From NCBI RefSeq assembly GCF_000016985.1, contig NC_009633.1, forward strand, positions 1,984,001 through 2,048,000: 64,000 nt of DNA. Reading direction: 5' to 3'. The notes beneath the pieces are model-generated. The model ran no database searches, had not been told where the DNA came from, and was given only the letters and a program-made list of their open reading frames with translations. The position numbers and the translations under genes are program-made. This document shows, piece after piece, positions 50,354 to 59,439 of this stretch (position 1 is the first letter of the stretch; the number at the start of each line of letters is the position of its first letter). The stretch comes from Alkaliphilus metalliredigens QYMF. Lineage in GTDB: Bacteria; Bacillota; Clostridia; Peptostreptococcales; Natronincolaceae.

Positions 50354-50647
50354 GTGGAAGCACAAGTAATGAAAAATAAAATGTTAAGAGGTCAAGTTCT
50401 TAGGACACTAGCTCTTTTCTACCCCGATTCCGTCAGTGTGAATGGCATACGAAGCGCTCTCATTTCGAGAGGTGTTACATTTTCAGCAGACATGACAAAG
50501 ATTCTACACTATTTAGAGGATAAGGAGTACATCACTGTTACGGCTATAAAGCTCTCTGAAATTAAAGATGATGATCAGGTGGAGTTGACGGCCAAGGGAG
50601 TTGATTTGATTGAAGAGACCATCGATGATCCTGGAGTTGAGCTGTAA
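50354..50647 (+). CDS. Mu gp26-like winged-helix protein
   Basis: About 97 residues from GTG 50354, nine bases after AGGAG; earlier in-frame starts overlap the previous gene. It looks like a winged helix (LRGQVLRTLALFYPDSVSVNGIRSAL, ILHYLEDKEYITVTAIKL). Mu-like phages carry such a protein between gp25 and gp27. Function unknown; DNA packaging control is possible. Confidence 0.7.
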   Translation: MEAQVMKNKMLRGQVLRTLALFYPDSVSVNGIRSALISRGVTFSADMTKILHYLEDKEYITVTAIKLSEIKDDDQVELTAKGVDLIEETIDDPGVEL

Positions 50648-51213
50648 TGACTAAAGAAAGACAAAGAAACAGAATCAAGTCAAGGGTAGATGAATTACCA
50701 GAAGAGATAAGACAGTTATTAGACGATAGACTAGCTGATGTTAACTTTACTTATCATGAAATTGCGGATGAAATAACTGAATTAGGATATGAAATATCAA
50801 AATCCAGTGTTGGAAGATATGCATTGCGTCAAAATGCAGTTGTGCAAAGAATGAAGGAAGTAGCTGAACAAACAAGGATTATTGTAGATGCAGCTAAAAA
50901 GAACAACAATTTTGATGCCATTGGAGCAACAACTTCAATGTTGACTATTGGCCTAGCACAAAAGATTGCTACAGCTCAAGAAGAAATAGAAAACATGCCA
51001 ATTGAAAAAGCAGCAAGAATTGTTGTCGCATTAGAACGAAGTGCAGTGTATAAAGAGAAGTTTAAGCTACAGTACAGCAAAGGCATCAAAGATGCCATCA
51101 CCGCTATCAAGATGGAACTACGGATAGAATTGGAGAATGATCCAGAGCTACTGATGAAACTATCTGAGAAAGTAGATTCCATATCCAAAAAGATGGAGGC
51201 GAAGAACAATTAA
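50647..51213 (+). CDS. Mu gp27-like (DUF3486), probable small terminase subunit
   Basis: A 188-residue helical protein matching DUF3486: SRVDELPEEIRQLLDDRLAD, YHEIADEITELGYEISKSSVGRYA (helix-turn-helix), then a long helical C-terminus. In Mu-like phages it lies just before the large terminase and is thought to recognise phage DNA for packaging. Here a NusG-like gene separates it from the large subunit. Start ATG overlaps the previous stop. Confidence 0.85.
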   Translation: MTKERQRNRIKSRVDELPEEIRQLLDDRLADVNFTYHEIADEITELGYEISKSSVGRYALRQNAVVQRMKEVAEQTRIIVDAAKKNNNFDAIGATTSMLTIGLAQKIATAQEEIENMPIEKAARIVVALERSAVYKEKFKLQYSKGIKDAITAIKMELRIELENDPELLMKLSEKVDSISKKMEAKNN

Positions 51214-51715
51214 AAAATGGTATGTAGTGCATGTAAAAAGCAATGAAGAAATGAAAGCAAAGAAGCTTGTGGAGAAAGAAATCGAAGATATCAAAGTGAT
51301 CGTTCCACAAAGAATAATTCCTGAAAAAAGGCAAGGAGAGACCAGGCATGTTAAAAAGATATTGTTTACAGGCTATCTTTTTTTAAACGTAGAACTAGAT
51401 GTAGATACATATTACAAATTGAAAAGGATACCAAGTATCCATAGGTTTTTAGGCCTTGAAAAGCCTGAGGCCATCCCCTTAGAAGAAATGCAAAGAGTAT
51501 TGAGATTGTGCAATCAAGGAGAGCTCATAGGGTTATCCAAGGTAATTGTAAAAGAAGGGAATAAAGTACAGGTTGTGTCAGGACCTCTACTGGGCATGGA
51601 AGGGCATATCATTAAGGTTGATAAAAGAAAAGGCAGGGCTAAGGTTTGCTTATCTGTACTAGGTGATGCAAAGACTGTGGATTTAGGCATAGAGATCATA
51701 AAGGTATCGGAATAA
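51209..51715 (+). CDS. Phage NusG/LoaP-like transcription elongation factor, apparent ATT start
   Basis: About 168 residues. The NusG N-terminal domain begins KKWYVVHVKSNEEMKAKKL and includes FTGYLFLNVELD and a segment IPSIHRFLG; the C-terminal KOW domain is VKEGNKVQVVSGPLLGMEGHI. Both domains are complete only if translation starts at ATT 51209, nine bases after GGAGG; the first normal start, GTG 51227, deletes the WYV strand and has no ribosome site. Specialised NusG paralogues (LoaP, RfaH) prevent termination in long operons. It lies inside the late operon upstream of the large terminase. Confidence 0.8.
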   Translation: MKKWYVVHVKSNEEMKAKKLVEKEIEDIKVIVPQRIIPEKRQGETRHVKKILFTGYLFLNVELDVDTYYKLKRIPSIHRFLGLEKPEAIPLEEMQRVLRLCNQGELIGLSKVIVKEGNKVQVVSGPLLGMEGHIIKVDKRKGRAKVCLSVLGDAKTVDLGIEIIKVSE

Positions 51716-51971
51716 AACGAGTACATGTTGCGGCTGTGCTTGAGCATTTCGAGAACATAGGACGGCTCAAAATTGGTAACAAGCTTATCTATAAAGGCTG
51801 GTTATCAAATGGCGAAGCATGTCCTTTTTAAATTTCAGCAAAAAATGCCTTAAAATCGATTCTAAGGAACTTAGCAGATTAAACAGACCTATCGTACCTC
51901 GTGAGGGGAGTAACTTTAAAATAACGCGAAGTAACGGGGAAGTAACGCGATATATAACGGGAGACTAGAAT
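51716..51971. other. Short gap before the large terminase gene
   Basis: 256 bases. A frame open to a TAA at 51829-51831 (segment VAAVLEHFENIGRLKIGNKL) has no usual start and may be a remnant. The last 60 bases hold repeated TAACG motifs. Confidence 0.4.
51909..51962. repeat. Short iterated TAACG repeats upstream of terminase
   Basis: Spaced copies of a TAACGCG/TAACGGG core: ATAACGCGA (51921), AGTAACGGGG (51930), AAGTAACGCGA (51940), TATATAACGGGA (51951), plus a weaker copy at 51909. Regular 10-11 base spacing places them on one face of the helix, suggesting a protein-binding array. Confidence 0.65.
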
Positions 51972-53429
51972 ATGAATATCATTCACGAGTTGGTCCAAGG
52001 AAAACAGAATAGTGAAAGATCTAAAATTATAGCTGTAGGGCGACGTGATTTTAGAGAGTATTGCAACCGAATGAATCCTGAATTTTTTAGAGAGTCTAGG
52101 ACGTTTCAGGATAAGGTATGCAAAACCATACAAGCTATTTATGAAAAAAAGCTCATAAATCCTAAGACCAACAAACCTTATAGCATACTTGTAATTAACC
52201 TCCCTCCTGGACACGGGAAAAGTTACACTGCTGGAATGTTTTCTACTTGGGCATTTGGAGACAGTGTCAGTAATCAGATTATATCGGTTTCGTATAATCA
52301 AACCCTCTCAATTAGATTTGCCAAGATGGTTAGAGAGCATATACAGGACCAAGAAATCGAAGGTGATGACAACTATTATGTAGTTAATAGTTTCTTTCCA
52401 TCTGTGAAAATCAAAGACGGTGATGGAGCTATGAACCTTTGGAGTTTAGAAGGAGCATATATGAGTTACCTGGCTACATCCTTTGATGGATCAATTACCG
52501 GTATGCGTGGAAACATCGGAATCATTGATGATCCTATAAAAAATAAGTCGGAAGCTGTTAATGAAAGGGTCAAAGAAGCGCACTGGGATTGGTATAAAAA
52601 CACATTCTTATCCAGGATGGTAGAAGGTGCCATACAAATCATCATCCAAACTAGATGGGCTACAGATGACTTAGCAGGAAGGGTGATAGCAAACTTCCCT
52701 GAAAAGACATATGTACTAGAGATGCCTGTACTAAATGAAAAAGATGAACCTTTATGTGATGAGATACTATCCTATGATGCCATCATGGACAAAAAAGGCG
52801 GTATCGATGAAGACATCTTTGAAGCAAATTATCTACAAAGGCCTATTGATAAAAAAGGCAGCTTGTACAAAGAGTTCAAAACCTATGATGTTGTGGATGA
52901 CGAAGCATTTGAAGACATTATTGCGTATATTGATACCGCCGATGAAGGGCGCGACTATCTTTGTATGCCTATCGGTGGCGTAATTGGAAGACTTGGTTAT
53001 GTGAAAGATATTTATTATACCGATGAAGCAATGGAAGTAACGGAGGAAGAAGTGGCAAGAAGACTTCATATTTATGGCGTTAAAAACGCCATATTTGAGT
53101 CCAATAATGGTGGCCGTGGCTTCGCCAGAAAAGTTGAAGATATTCTCAGGAAAAAGTATAAAAACAAGAAATGTAACATCAAATGGTTCTTTCAGAGCAA
53201 GAACAAGAAAACTCGAATACTGGTCAATAGTTCTAATGTTATAGAGCAAGTTATCATGCCAGAAGATTGGGCTAAAAAGTACAATGAGTACTATTTAGCT
53301 ATGGCCAAGTATCAAAGAAAAGGCAAAAACGAGCATGATGATGGTCCAGACGCGATAACTGGATTTGTAGAAGTGATCAATGGCGAAGTCAAGGTAAAGG
53401 CAAATAGCATAGCTGATGGATACCGTTAA
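51972..53429 (+). CDS. Terminase large subunit
   Basis: A 485-residue packaging motor. ATPase domain: Walker A LPPGHGKSYTAGMFSTWAFG (about 80), Walker B IGIIDDP (about 180), coupling motif IIIQTRWATDDLAG. The nuclease domain includes AYIDTADEG with an acidic residue and the late HDDGPDAITGFVE. It cuts and pumps DNA into proheads. ATG 51972 follows AACGGGAGAC. Confidence 0.93.
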   Translation: MNIIHELVQGKQNSERSKIIAVGRRDFREYCNRMNPEFFRESRTFQDKVCKTIQAIYEKKLINPKTNKPYSILVINLPPGHGKSYTAGMFSTWAFGDSVSNQIISVSYNQTLSIRFAKMVREHIQDQEIEGDDNYYVVNSFFPSVKIKDGDGAMNLWSLEGAYMSYLATSFDGSITGMRGNIGIIDDPIKNKSEAVNERVKEAHWDWYKNTFLSRMVEGAIQIIIQTRWATDDLAGRVIANFPEKTYVLEMPVLNEKDEPLCDEILSYDAIMDKKGGIDEDIFEANYLQRPIDKKGSLYKEFKTYDVVDDEAFEDIIAYIDTADEGRDYLCMPIGGVIGRLGYVKDIYYTDEAMEVTEEEVARRLHIYGVKNAIFESNNGGRGFARKVEDILRKKYKNKKCNIKWFFQSKNKKTRILVNSSNVIEQVIMPEDWAKKYNEYYLAMAKYQRKGKNEHDDGPDAITGFVEVINGEVKVKANSIADGYR

Positions 53430-53446
53430 AAGTGGGAGGTGATTAC

Positions 53447-54796
53447 TTGGGAAAAAGACAAGAGACAAAACAAAAGAAAAGTAATAGCGTAAGCAGCGGA
53501 TACAAAAAAGACTTTTTCGAGTCATCAACCAGTAGTAAGGGAACAGCCAAAGACCCACTGAGCAGACAAAAGGGCATTACAAGGCACAGAATGAGTCAGT
53601 GGATGATATCCGACATCTATGCTGTAAACGGTATATTTCAAAATATAGTGAACATCCCAGCCGAGGATGCAACTAGAGAATGGATTTCTATTGCTGGCGT
53701 GGAAGATGCACTGGCACAACAGATCATGAATAAACTCTCCAACCTAGGTGCGCAATACAACTTCCAAGAGGCTCTAAAATTTGAAAGACTTAGGGGTGAT
53801 GGTCTTATATCTATAGGTGCAAAGCAAACAGGGTTATTCAAGATTTCTGATCCAATAGAGATATCAAAGCTAACTGATATTGACTATATCCACGCTTTTA
53901 GTGGAGTCAAGTTAATAGACTATATAGAAAATGAAGATGTGTTCTCACCTGAATATGGAAGTACAGAACTTTTTGAAATTCAAGGAGCTGGAGATACAAA
54001 GCTAGTTCACAATGATAGAATTATTCATTTTGCAACAAGAAAAATTGAAGATGAAAAACGTGGCATACCTTTGATTGAAATTCTCTATGATTTGCTATTG
54101 ATATTTGACAATGCAACATGGTCAACAGGTCAATTGATGTACTCGATGGTGCATAAAAGATTGAAAACCGATGGCGTAGATATGTCAGACAAGGAACTGA
54201 GACAGAACATACAAAATGAATTAGACTTTGAATTCAATACGTTAAGTCTTGCTGTGATAGGTAAAGAAGATGACCTAGATTATATATCCCCCTCGGTAAG
54301 CTTACCCCTGAAAGATATGTACGATTTTCTCTGGGAAATGTTATCTGCTGTGAGTCGAATGCCAAAATCACACATCATGGGTCAACCCCAAGGAACTGTG
54401 ACAGGTGGGCAGTTTGATAGTCTGAATTACTATATGAGAATAGCAGGAATGCAAGAAGCACATGTAAGAGAGCCTTTGGAATACTTAATAGACCTATCAC
54501 TTTTAGCGAGTAAAAGTGGAGTTGGGACAAAGTCGATTGAACCCGATAACGTGAAGTACAAAATGAAATTCAATCCCCTGTGGAAGTTAGACGCTGAGAC
54601 TGATGCAAAGATTAGAAAGATGAATGCTGAGATAGATAACATTTATCTTACTCATAATGTTAGATCACCGGACGAAACCAGGAAAGAGCGCTTTAACGAA
54701 ACCTCAATGATTGAAAAACTAGATATGAGTGAGGAAGAGCTACTTAAAATTGCAAGAGAAGTAAAAAAAGCAAAAGAGGCGATGGACCATGGCTAA
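53447..54796 (+). CDS. Portal protein (DUF1073-type)
   Basis: About 449 residues from TTG 53447, five bases after GGGAGGTGA; GTG 53432 lies within that ribosome site and is less likely. Matches DUF1073-type portals: IYAVNGIFQNIVNIPAEDATREW near the start and later SAVSRMPKSHIMGQPQGTVTGGQFDSL. It forms the ring through which DNA enters the head and to which the tail attaches. Confidence 0.88.
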   Translation: MGKRQETKQKKSNSVSSGYKKDFFESSTSSKGTAKDPLSRQKGITRHRMSQWMISDIYAVNGIFQNIVNIPAEDATREWISIAGVEDALAQQIMNKLSNLGAQYNFQEALKFERLRGDGLISIGAKQTGLFKISDPIEISKLTDIDYIHAFSGVKLIDYIENEDVFSPEYGSTELFEIQGAGDTKLVHNDRIIHFATRKIEDEKRGIPLIEILYDLLLIFDNATWSTGQLMYSMVHKRLKTDGVDMSDKELRQNIQNELDFEFNTLSLAVIGKEDDLDYISPSVSLPLKDMYDFLWEMLSAVSRMPKSHIMGQPQGTVTGGQFDSLNYYMRIAGMQEAHVREPLEYLIDLSLLASKSGVGTKSIEPDNVKYKMKFNPLWKLDAETDAKIRKMNAEIDNIYLTHNVRSPDETRKERFNETSMIEKLDMSEEELLKIAREVKKAKEAMDHG

Positions 54797-55571
54797 AACA
54801 CCTAAGTCTAGATTCCCTTCTGGTGCTGCATGGGATTATTTCAAGGAAGTCAGAGGGTTATTAATTAGTAGTCATGCTAATGTTATAGAGACCTTCGAAA
54901 AGAAGATATCTCATAATATAAGAAATGATGGTCTTAATGAACGTAATGATAACGCTATTCTGAAAATCAACCTGCTATTAGATACCTTGAGAACAGAAAC
55001 ACTAGAATACTATTTTGATGAAAATAAAATAGTAAAAATTGCAGATGCATTTACGAAGTCCGTTGGAAACAACATTGTTCAGCAATTTGCAAATCAATTT
55101 AGGTCAGTTTTAGGGGTAGATCCAATTGGTAGAGATAGTAAACTTTTAGATATTATCACAGCAGCCAACAAAGAAAATATTGCCTATATAAAATCTATAC
55201 CTGAAAACTATCATAATAACGTTGAAACAGTCATACTTCAAGGTGTCCGTAGGGGTAGGTCGAACAAACAAATTGCCGATGGGCTCCAGGAGGCATATAA
55301 AACAAGCAGGACTAAAGCCAAGTTCATCGCACGAGATCAAACAGGTAGTCTAGTTGCAGATATTAATAAAGCAAAGTATGAGCAAAGTGGACTGAAAGGC
55401 TTTATTTGGAGTGATGTAGGTGATGGGAATGTAAGAGATAAGCACAAAATATTTAATGGTAAAAGGTTTTTGTGGTCAGAAGGAGCTGGTACAGAAGGCC
55501 TGCTTCCAGGTGAAGATTATGGATGCAGATGCACAGCTGAAGTAGATCCCGATGAATTACTTAATATATAA
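54789..55571 (+). CDS. Minor head protein (Mu gpF / SPP1 gp7-like)
   Basis: A 260-residue protein overlapping the portal gene by eight bases. The C-terminal Mu F domain is clear: RTKAKFIARDQTGSLVADIN, then FIWSDVGDGNVRDKHKIFNGK and PGEDYGCRCTAEVDPDELL with the conserved Cys pair. These proteins bind the portal and enter the head during assembly. Confidence 0.88.
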   Translation: MAKTPKSRFPSGAAWDYFKEVRGLLISSHANVIETFEKKISHNIRNDGLNERNDNAILKINLLLDTLRTETLEYYFDENKIVKIADAFTKSVGNNIVQQFANQFRSVLGVDPIGRDSKLLDIITAANKENIAYIKSIPENYHNNVETVILQGVRRGRSNKQIADGLQEAYKTSRTKAKFIARDQTGSLVADINKAKYEQSGLKGFIWSDVGDGNVRDKHKIFNGKRFLWSEGAGTEGLLPGEDYGCRCTAEVDPDELLNI

Positions 55572-55584
55572 GGGGGGTGAAAAA

Positions 55585-56688
55585 TTGTTAAAGCAAAGAT
55601 ATGACAGAGTTGAAGTCAATATGATGCAAGAAGATGGGAGAGGATTTTTAAACTATAGTCTTGCAGCAGTGAAGCCAGGAGTATACCCCTATATGGATTA
55701 TGAATCTGGTCAAGTGATTTATGAACTTAAACATCCAGACGATTTGATTAAAGTAGTTGAACAACTAAACAACCTACCTATTACAGATGGACATCCTTAT
55801 GAGTTGATATCTGCACATAATTCAAAAGAATTAGTTGCTGGTTGGACACATGAAAAGGCAGAGATGCAAGATGTGACTATGGTAAATAAAGCAACTGTGT
55901 TTGATGCTAAACTAATCGCCGATATTGTCACAGGTTTGAAAAAAGAATGTTCGCTAGGATTTGAGTGTAGAGTCATCGATGAAAGCGGCGTGTATGAAGG
56001 TCAAAAGTATGACAGAAGACAAACAGATTTTAAATTCAATCACTTGGCCATGGTCAAGAAAGGTCGTTGTGGTCCTGAGTGTTCAGCTAGAACTGATGAA
56101 AAAGAGAGCTTTGCAGTTCAGATCAGAACTGATGAAATTGAAAATTATAAAGAAAAGGAAGGGATGAAGGAAATGAAAATTAGACTTGACGGAGTGGAGT
56201 ACGAAGTACCGGAAGTGGTAGCAACAAGAGTAACTGCATTGGAAACAAAGAGTGATGAGTTGACTAAGCAAGTAGGACAACTCGAAGGCAAGCTAGATGG
56301 AAAAGAGGACGAAATTAAGAAGCTTCAAGAGAAGAAAGATGAACTAGAAAAAAATCAATTATCAGAAATAAAGTTGGATCAAGCAATTGAAGCCAGATTG
56401 AAAGTAGTACAAGATGCGGCCATTATTTTAGATCCAGATTACGACTTTAAGGGCAAGAAGCCTAGAGAAATTAAAGTAGATTGCATCAAGGTTCTAGGCG
56501 ATGAAAGCTTCACCGGAGAAGGGAAAAGTGAAGAGTACATTGATGCGCGATTTGATACAATTGTTGATTTTTACAAAAATACAGAACACTCTAGCACAGG
56601 CGCCAACAACTTAAAAATTAAGAATGATGCAGGTGCAGGGGATCTAGTAACAAGCATGAAAAGCAAAAGACTTCAAATGAAAAAATAG
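55585..56688 (+). CDS. DUF2213 prohead protease fused to scaffold
   Basis: About 367 residues. TTG 55585 follows AAGGGGGGTG; ATG 55552 lies inside the previous gene and has no ribosome site. Residues 1-170 are DUF2213 (YPYMDYESGQVIYELKHPDDL, ITDGHPYELISA, LGFECRVIDESGVYEGQ), a predicted head maturation protease. Residues 205-300 form a coiled coil (KQVGQLEGKLDGKEDEIKKL) resembling a scaffold. The fused layout is common in such phages. Confidence 0.85.
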   Translation: MLKQRYDRVEVNMMQEDGRGFLNYSLAAVKPGVYPYMDYESGQVIYELKHPDDLIKVVEQLNNLPITDGHPYELISAHNSKELVAGWTHEKAEMQDVTMVNKATVFDAKLIADIVTGLKKECSLGFECRVIDESGVYEGQKYDRRQTDFKFNHLAMVKKGRCGPECSARTDEKESFAVQIRTDEIENYKEKEGMKEMKIRLDGVEYEVPEVVATRVTALETKSDELTKQVGQLEGKLDGKEDEIKKLQEKKDELEKNQLSEIKLDQAIEARLKVVQDAAIILDPDYDFKGKKPREIKVDCIKVLGDESFTGEGKSEEYIDARFDTIVDFYKNTEHSSTGANNLKIKNDAGAGDLVTSMKSKRLQMKK

Positions 56689-56703
56689 TGAGGAGGAAAA
56701 ATA

Positions 56704-57204
56704 ATGACTGTACAAAAATATCAACCAGCTGCTACAGGAGCAGGAAGAATCGCAGAAGCTAGTATGTCAGCAACAGCAAGAAGTATGGCAGCAGAAGGAA
56801 GTCCAATTAAGTATGGCAAAGCTGTTAAATTAGGAACAGATAAAGAGATTCAGGTGAAAGCCTGGGATGGTGCAGCGTCTACAGATATATTTGCAGGGAT
56901 TGCTCTAAATAGCGTTACAGGTGATTTGGACAACGATCAATATTTACAAGGTAACCCTGTTTCTGTACTAAAAAAAGGTACTGTATGGGTTAAAGTATCT
57001 GCTGATTCTGCTGGTGTAACAGCTGGACAAAAGGCTGCTGTTTTAGAAGATGGAGATTTTACTGCTGCTCCCCTTAGTGTAGATACAAATGGTGTATATG
57101 GTGTCGAACTTGAAGGTAGTGAATACCTTACTAGTGCAGCTGCTGGTGAGTTAGTAATGTTAGCTATCAACCTACCAAGTACTACAAAAGTAGTCCAATT
57201 ATAG
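56704..57204 (+). CDS. Head decoration / structural cement protein
   Basis: A 166-residue protein with ATG 56704 after GAGGAGG. Small and Gly/Ala-rich, with the DUF2190-like pattern AVKLGTDKEIQVKAW, FAGIALNSVTGDL, VLKKGTVWVKVSADSAGVTAG and AVLEDGDF. Found between the protease/scaffold and the capsid gene, as decoration proteins are. It would stabilise the outside of the capsid. Confidence 0.82.
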   Translation: MTVQKYQPAATGAGRIAEASMSATARSMAAEGSPIKYGKAVKLGTDKEIQVKAWDGAASTDIFAGIALNSVTGDLDNDQYLQGNPVSVLKKGTVWVKVSADSAGVTAGQKAAVLEDGDFTAAPLSVDTNGVYGVELEGSEYLTSAAAGELVMLAINLPSTTKVVQL

Positions 57205-57226
57205 AGAGAAGAATGGAGGAGAAAAG

Positions 57227-58141
57227 ATGCGAGGAATGCATGTAAGACAAGATGGAATGTTGCTTAACCAAGATTTAGAAAGTATCGATAAAGTCGCTTA
57301 TGAAGCAAAGGAAGAAGAATTAACGGCCAGAACCGTGGTTGGTTTAAAAACTGATGACCATGAAGGTGCTGAGACAATCAGTTATGACAAAATGACTAGA
57401 AGAGGGGCTGCAAAGATATTTGCCTATGGTGCATCGGATGATATTCCATTAGTGGATGCTGACGTTGAGCGACACACACAGAAAGTATATGGAGTAGTTG
57501 TAGGCTTCACGATTGGTATTCAAGAGAAAAGAGCTGCACAAATGGCAAATAGGACTATCGACATTACAAAGGCAATAGCGGCAAGAAGAGCTGTTGCAGA
57601 GAAGGAAAACCGCTTTTTCTATGTTGGATCAGAAGCGCATCAAGCTGAAGGACTATTGAACTTCACTGGCATCCAAACGATGCCTGTAGCCCTAAACGCT
57701 GGGGAAACATCTACAAAATGGAAAGATAAAACCAGTGAAGAGATTATTGAAGATATTCGTTTAGCTAGAAAGAAAGTTAATGCGCTTCCAGGACTAACAG
57801 TGGACACCTTATTATTGCCACCTAATCAGTATGAGGACTTAGATAAACCGGTGAACGCTGAAAACTACAACATGACAATTCGCAAATGGTTACAAGAACA
57901 AAAGTGGTTTACTAATATCATTAGAGTTGCAGACCTAGAAGGTGCAGGCGATTCTTCCACAGATTGTCTTGCTGTTTTCGATAGCAGCAAGGATGTCGTA
58001 GAAATGGCATTACCTCTTGATATCACAAGACACCCAGAAGTAATGTTAGCAAATATGTCATCTCAGATTAACCTTGAAGAGCGTACTGGTGGAGCTATTG
58101 TAAGATTCCCAATGGGGATTTGCAGAGCTGACGGAATATAA
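57227..58141 (+). CDS. Major capsid protein (DUF2184-like)
   Basis: A 304-residue protein with ATG 57227 after GGAGGAG. Pattern of DUF2184/encapsulin-like capsids: QDLESIDKVAYEAKEEELTAR, VVVGFTIGIQEKRAAQ, KENRFFYVGSEAHQAEGLLNF, TVDTLLLPPNQYEDL, and a C-terminal GGAIVRFPMGICRADG. HK97-like fold expected. It forms the icosahedral shell. Confidence 0.88.
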   Translation: MRGMHVRQDGMLLNQDLESIDKVAYEAKEEELTARTVVGLKTDDHEGAETISYDKMTRRGAAKIFAYGASDDIPLVDADVERHTQKVYGVVVGFTIGIQEKRAAQMANRTIDITKAIAARRAVAEKENRFFYVGSEAHQAEGLLNFTGIQTMPVALNAGETSTKWKDKTSEEIIEDIRLARKKVNALPGLTVDTLLLPPNQYEDLDKPVNAENYNMTIRKWLQEQKWFTNIIRVADLEGAGDSSTDCLAVFDSSKDVVEMALPLDITRHPEVMLANMSSQINLEERTGGAIVRFPMGICRADGI

Positions 58142-58156
58142 GGAGGGGGAACATTA

Positions 58157-58489
58157 ATGGAAATTACAGTAATTAATAATAGTAAATTCATCAAGCATGT
58201 TGGAGAAGTGACATTAAATATTGGCGCCAACGAAGTAGAAAAAAAGGATTGGGATAAAGAGAGTAAACATCCTATCGTGAAAGATTGGCTAAAAGATAAA
58301 GTGGTTGAAGTGAAAGAAGGACTTATCGAAGACATTTCCGAGATCACTCCAGCTGGCAAGGCGATTGAGATTGTACAAACAACATTTTCGCAAGAAAAAT
58401 TGCAAAAATGGTCTGAGCAAGAGGAAAGAAAGACTGTTTTAGAGGCTATTCAAAAACAGTTAAAAGAAGCCATCAAGAGTGGTGAGTAA
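58157..58489 (+). CDS. Phage protein of unknown function between capsid and connector
   Basis: A 110-residue protein with ATG 58157 after AAGGAGGGGG. A beta-rich start (EITVINNSKFIKHVGEVTLNIG) then an acidic helical tail (EQEERKTVLEAIQKQLKEAIK). Small proteins here in other phages are head-completion or DNA-binding proteins; no specific match. Confidence 0.65.
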   Translation: MEITVINNSKFIKHVGEVTLNIGANEVEKKDWDKESKHPIVKDWLKDKVVEVKEGLIEDISEITPAGKAIEIVQTTFSQEKLQKWSEQEERKTVLEAIQKQLKEAIKSGE

Positions 58490-58491
58490 CA

Positions 58492-58824
58492 ATGGAAACA
58501 ACTGTAGAAAGGGTACGGGCAATAGCCTCTCATTTGGGAGGCTTGCCTGATTCTACTATTGAGATCTACATCGAAGATGCAAAGTTAGAAATGAACAGCA
58601 TGGAATTCAAGGCATCCTTCAAAGAAAAAATCATGAGATATCTAACGGCGCATTATGCCACATTAGACAATCCAAAAATAAAATCAGAGAAGGTGGATGG
58701 CCTTGGGGCAATTGCTTTCTCTGATTCAACTTCTGGAAAAGAAGGTTTGAAATCTACTGAATATGGACAAGAGGTGCTAAGATTACTGAAAAAAAGCAAT
58801 TTAAGCATGCTCGTTACTTCATAG
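58492..58824 (+). CDS. Head-tail connector (gp6/DUF4054-like)
   Basis: A 110-residue helical protein: VRAIASHLGGLPDSTIEIYIEDAKLEM and KIMRYLTAHYATLDNP, the pattern of phage head-tail adaptors. It would sit under the portal ring. Starts two bases after the previous stop. Confidence 0.75.
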   Translation: METTVERVRAIASHLGGLPDSTIEIYIEDAKLEMNSMEFKASFKEKIMRYLTAHYATLDNPKIKSEKVDGLGAIAFSDSTSGKEGLKSTEYGQEVLRLLKKSNLSMLVTS

Positions 58825-58830
58825 GAGGGT

Positions 58831-59439
58831 ATGTCATTGATAGTAAAAGATGAAAGTCGAGTACCTGAGCTATTAAGAGAATTAGATTATTTAGATTCAC
58901 ATGCTTTAAAAGCAGGAATTATGGGAGAAGAAGATTCTGAGCTGATAATGATTGCTGCAACCCATGAATTTGGAGCAACTATAAAGCCTAAAAATTCAAA
59001 GTATCTAGCTATACCTCTTCCTGCTGCTGGGGATACAAGACCAGCAGATCACGATGATCTATTTGTGCCCAGAGGAACAAAAATATTAGCTAAACCTAAA
59101 GGCCAGGGAGAAAAAGATTTTATCCCTATGTTTGTATTACTCAAGAGCGTTATGATTCCTGAAAGAAGTTATATACGCTCAACCTTCGATGAAAACAAGA
59201 ACAAAATTAATGAAATGGGTCAAGATTTATTGATTAATGTTCTAGAGGGGAAACTCACAGGGGAACAGCTCTATAATAGACTGGGATTATATCTACAGAC
59301 GTTAATTCAAAGAAAAATAAAAGAAACTAAAAGCCCAGCTAATAGTGCGTTAACAGTTGCCAACAAAGGGACAGATAATCCATTAATCCAAACTGGAAGG
59401 CTTCGAAATGCAGTCACTTATGAAGTGGTAAGCTTATGA
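58831..59439 (+). CDS. Neck / virion morphogenesis-like protein
   Basis: A 202-residue protein; ATG 58831 lies very close to GGAGGGT, so the in-frame TTG 58837 is an alternative start. It has the HK97 gp10 / Mu virion morphogenesis pattern: HALKAGIMGEEDSELIMIAATHEFGA, IPERSYIRSTFDENKNKI and LIQTGRLRNAVTYEV. Joins head and tail. Confidence 0.78.
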   Translation: MSLIVKDESRVPELLRELDYLDSHALKAGIMGEEDSELIMIAATHEFGATIKPKNSKYLAIPLPAAGDTRPADHDDLFVPRGTKILAKPKGQGEKDFIPMFVLLKSVMIPERSYIRSTFDENKNKINEMGQDLLINVLEGKLTGEQLYNRLGLYLQTLIQRKIKETKSPANSALTVANKGTDNPLIQTGRLRNAVTYEVVSL

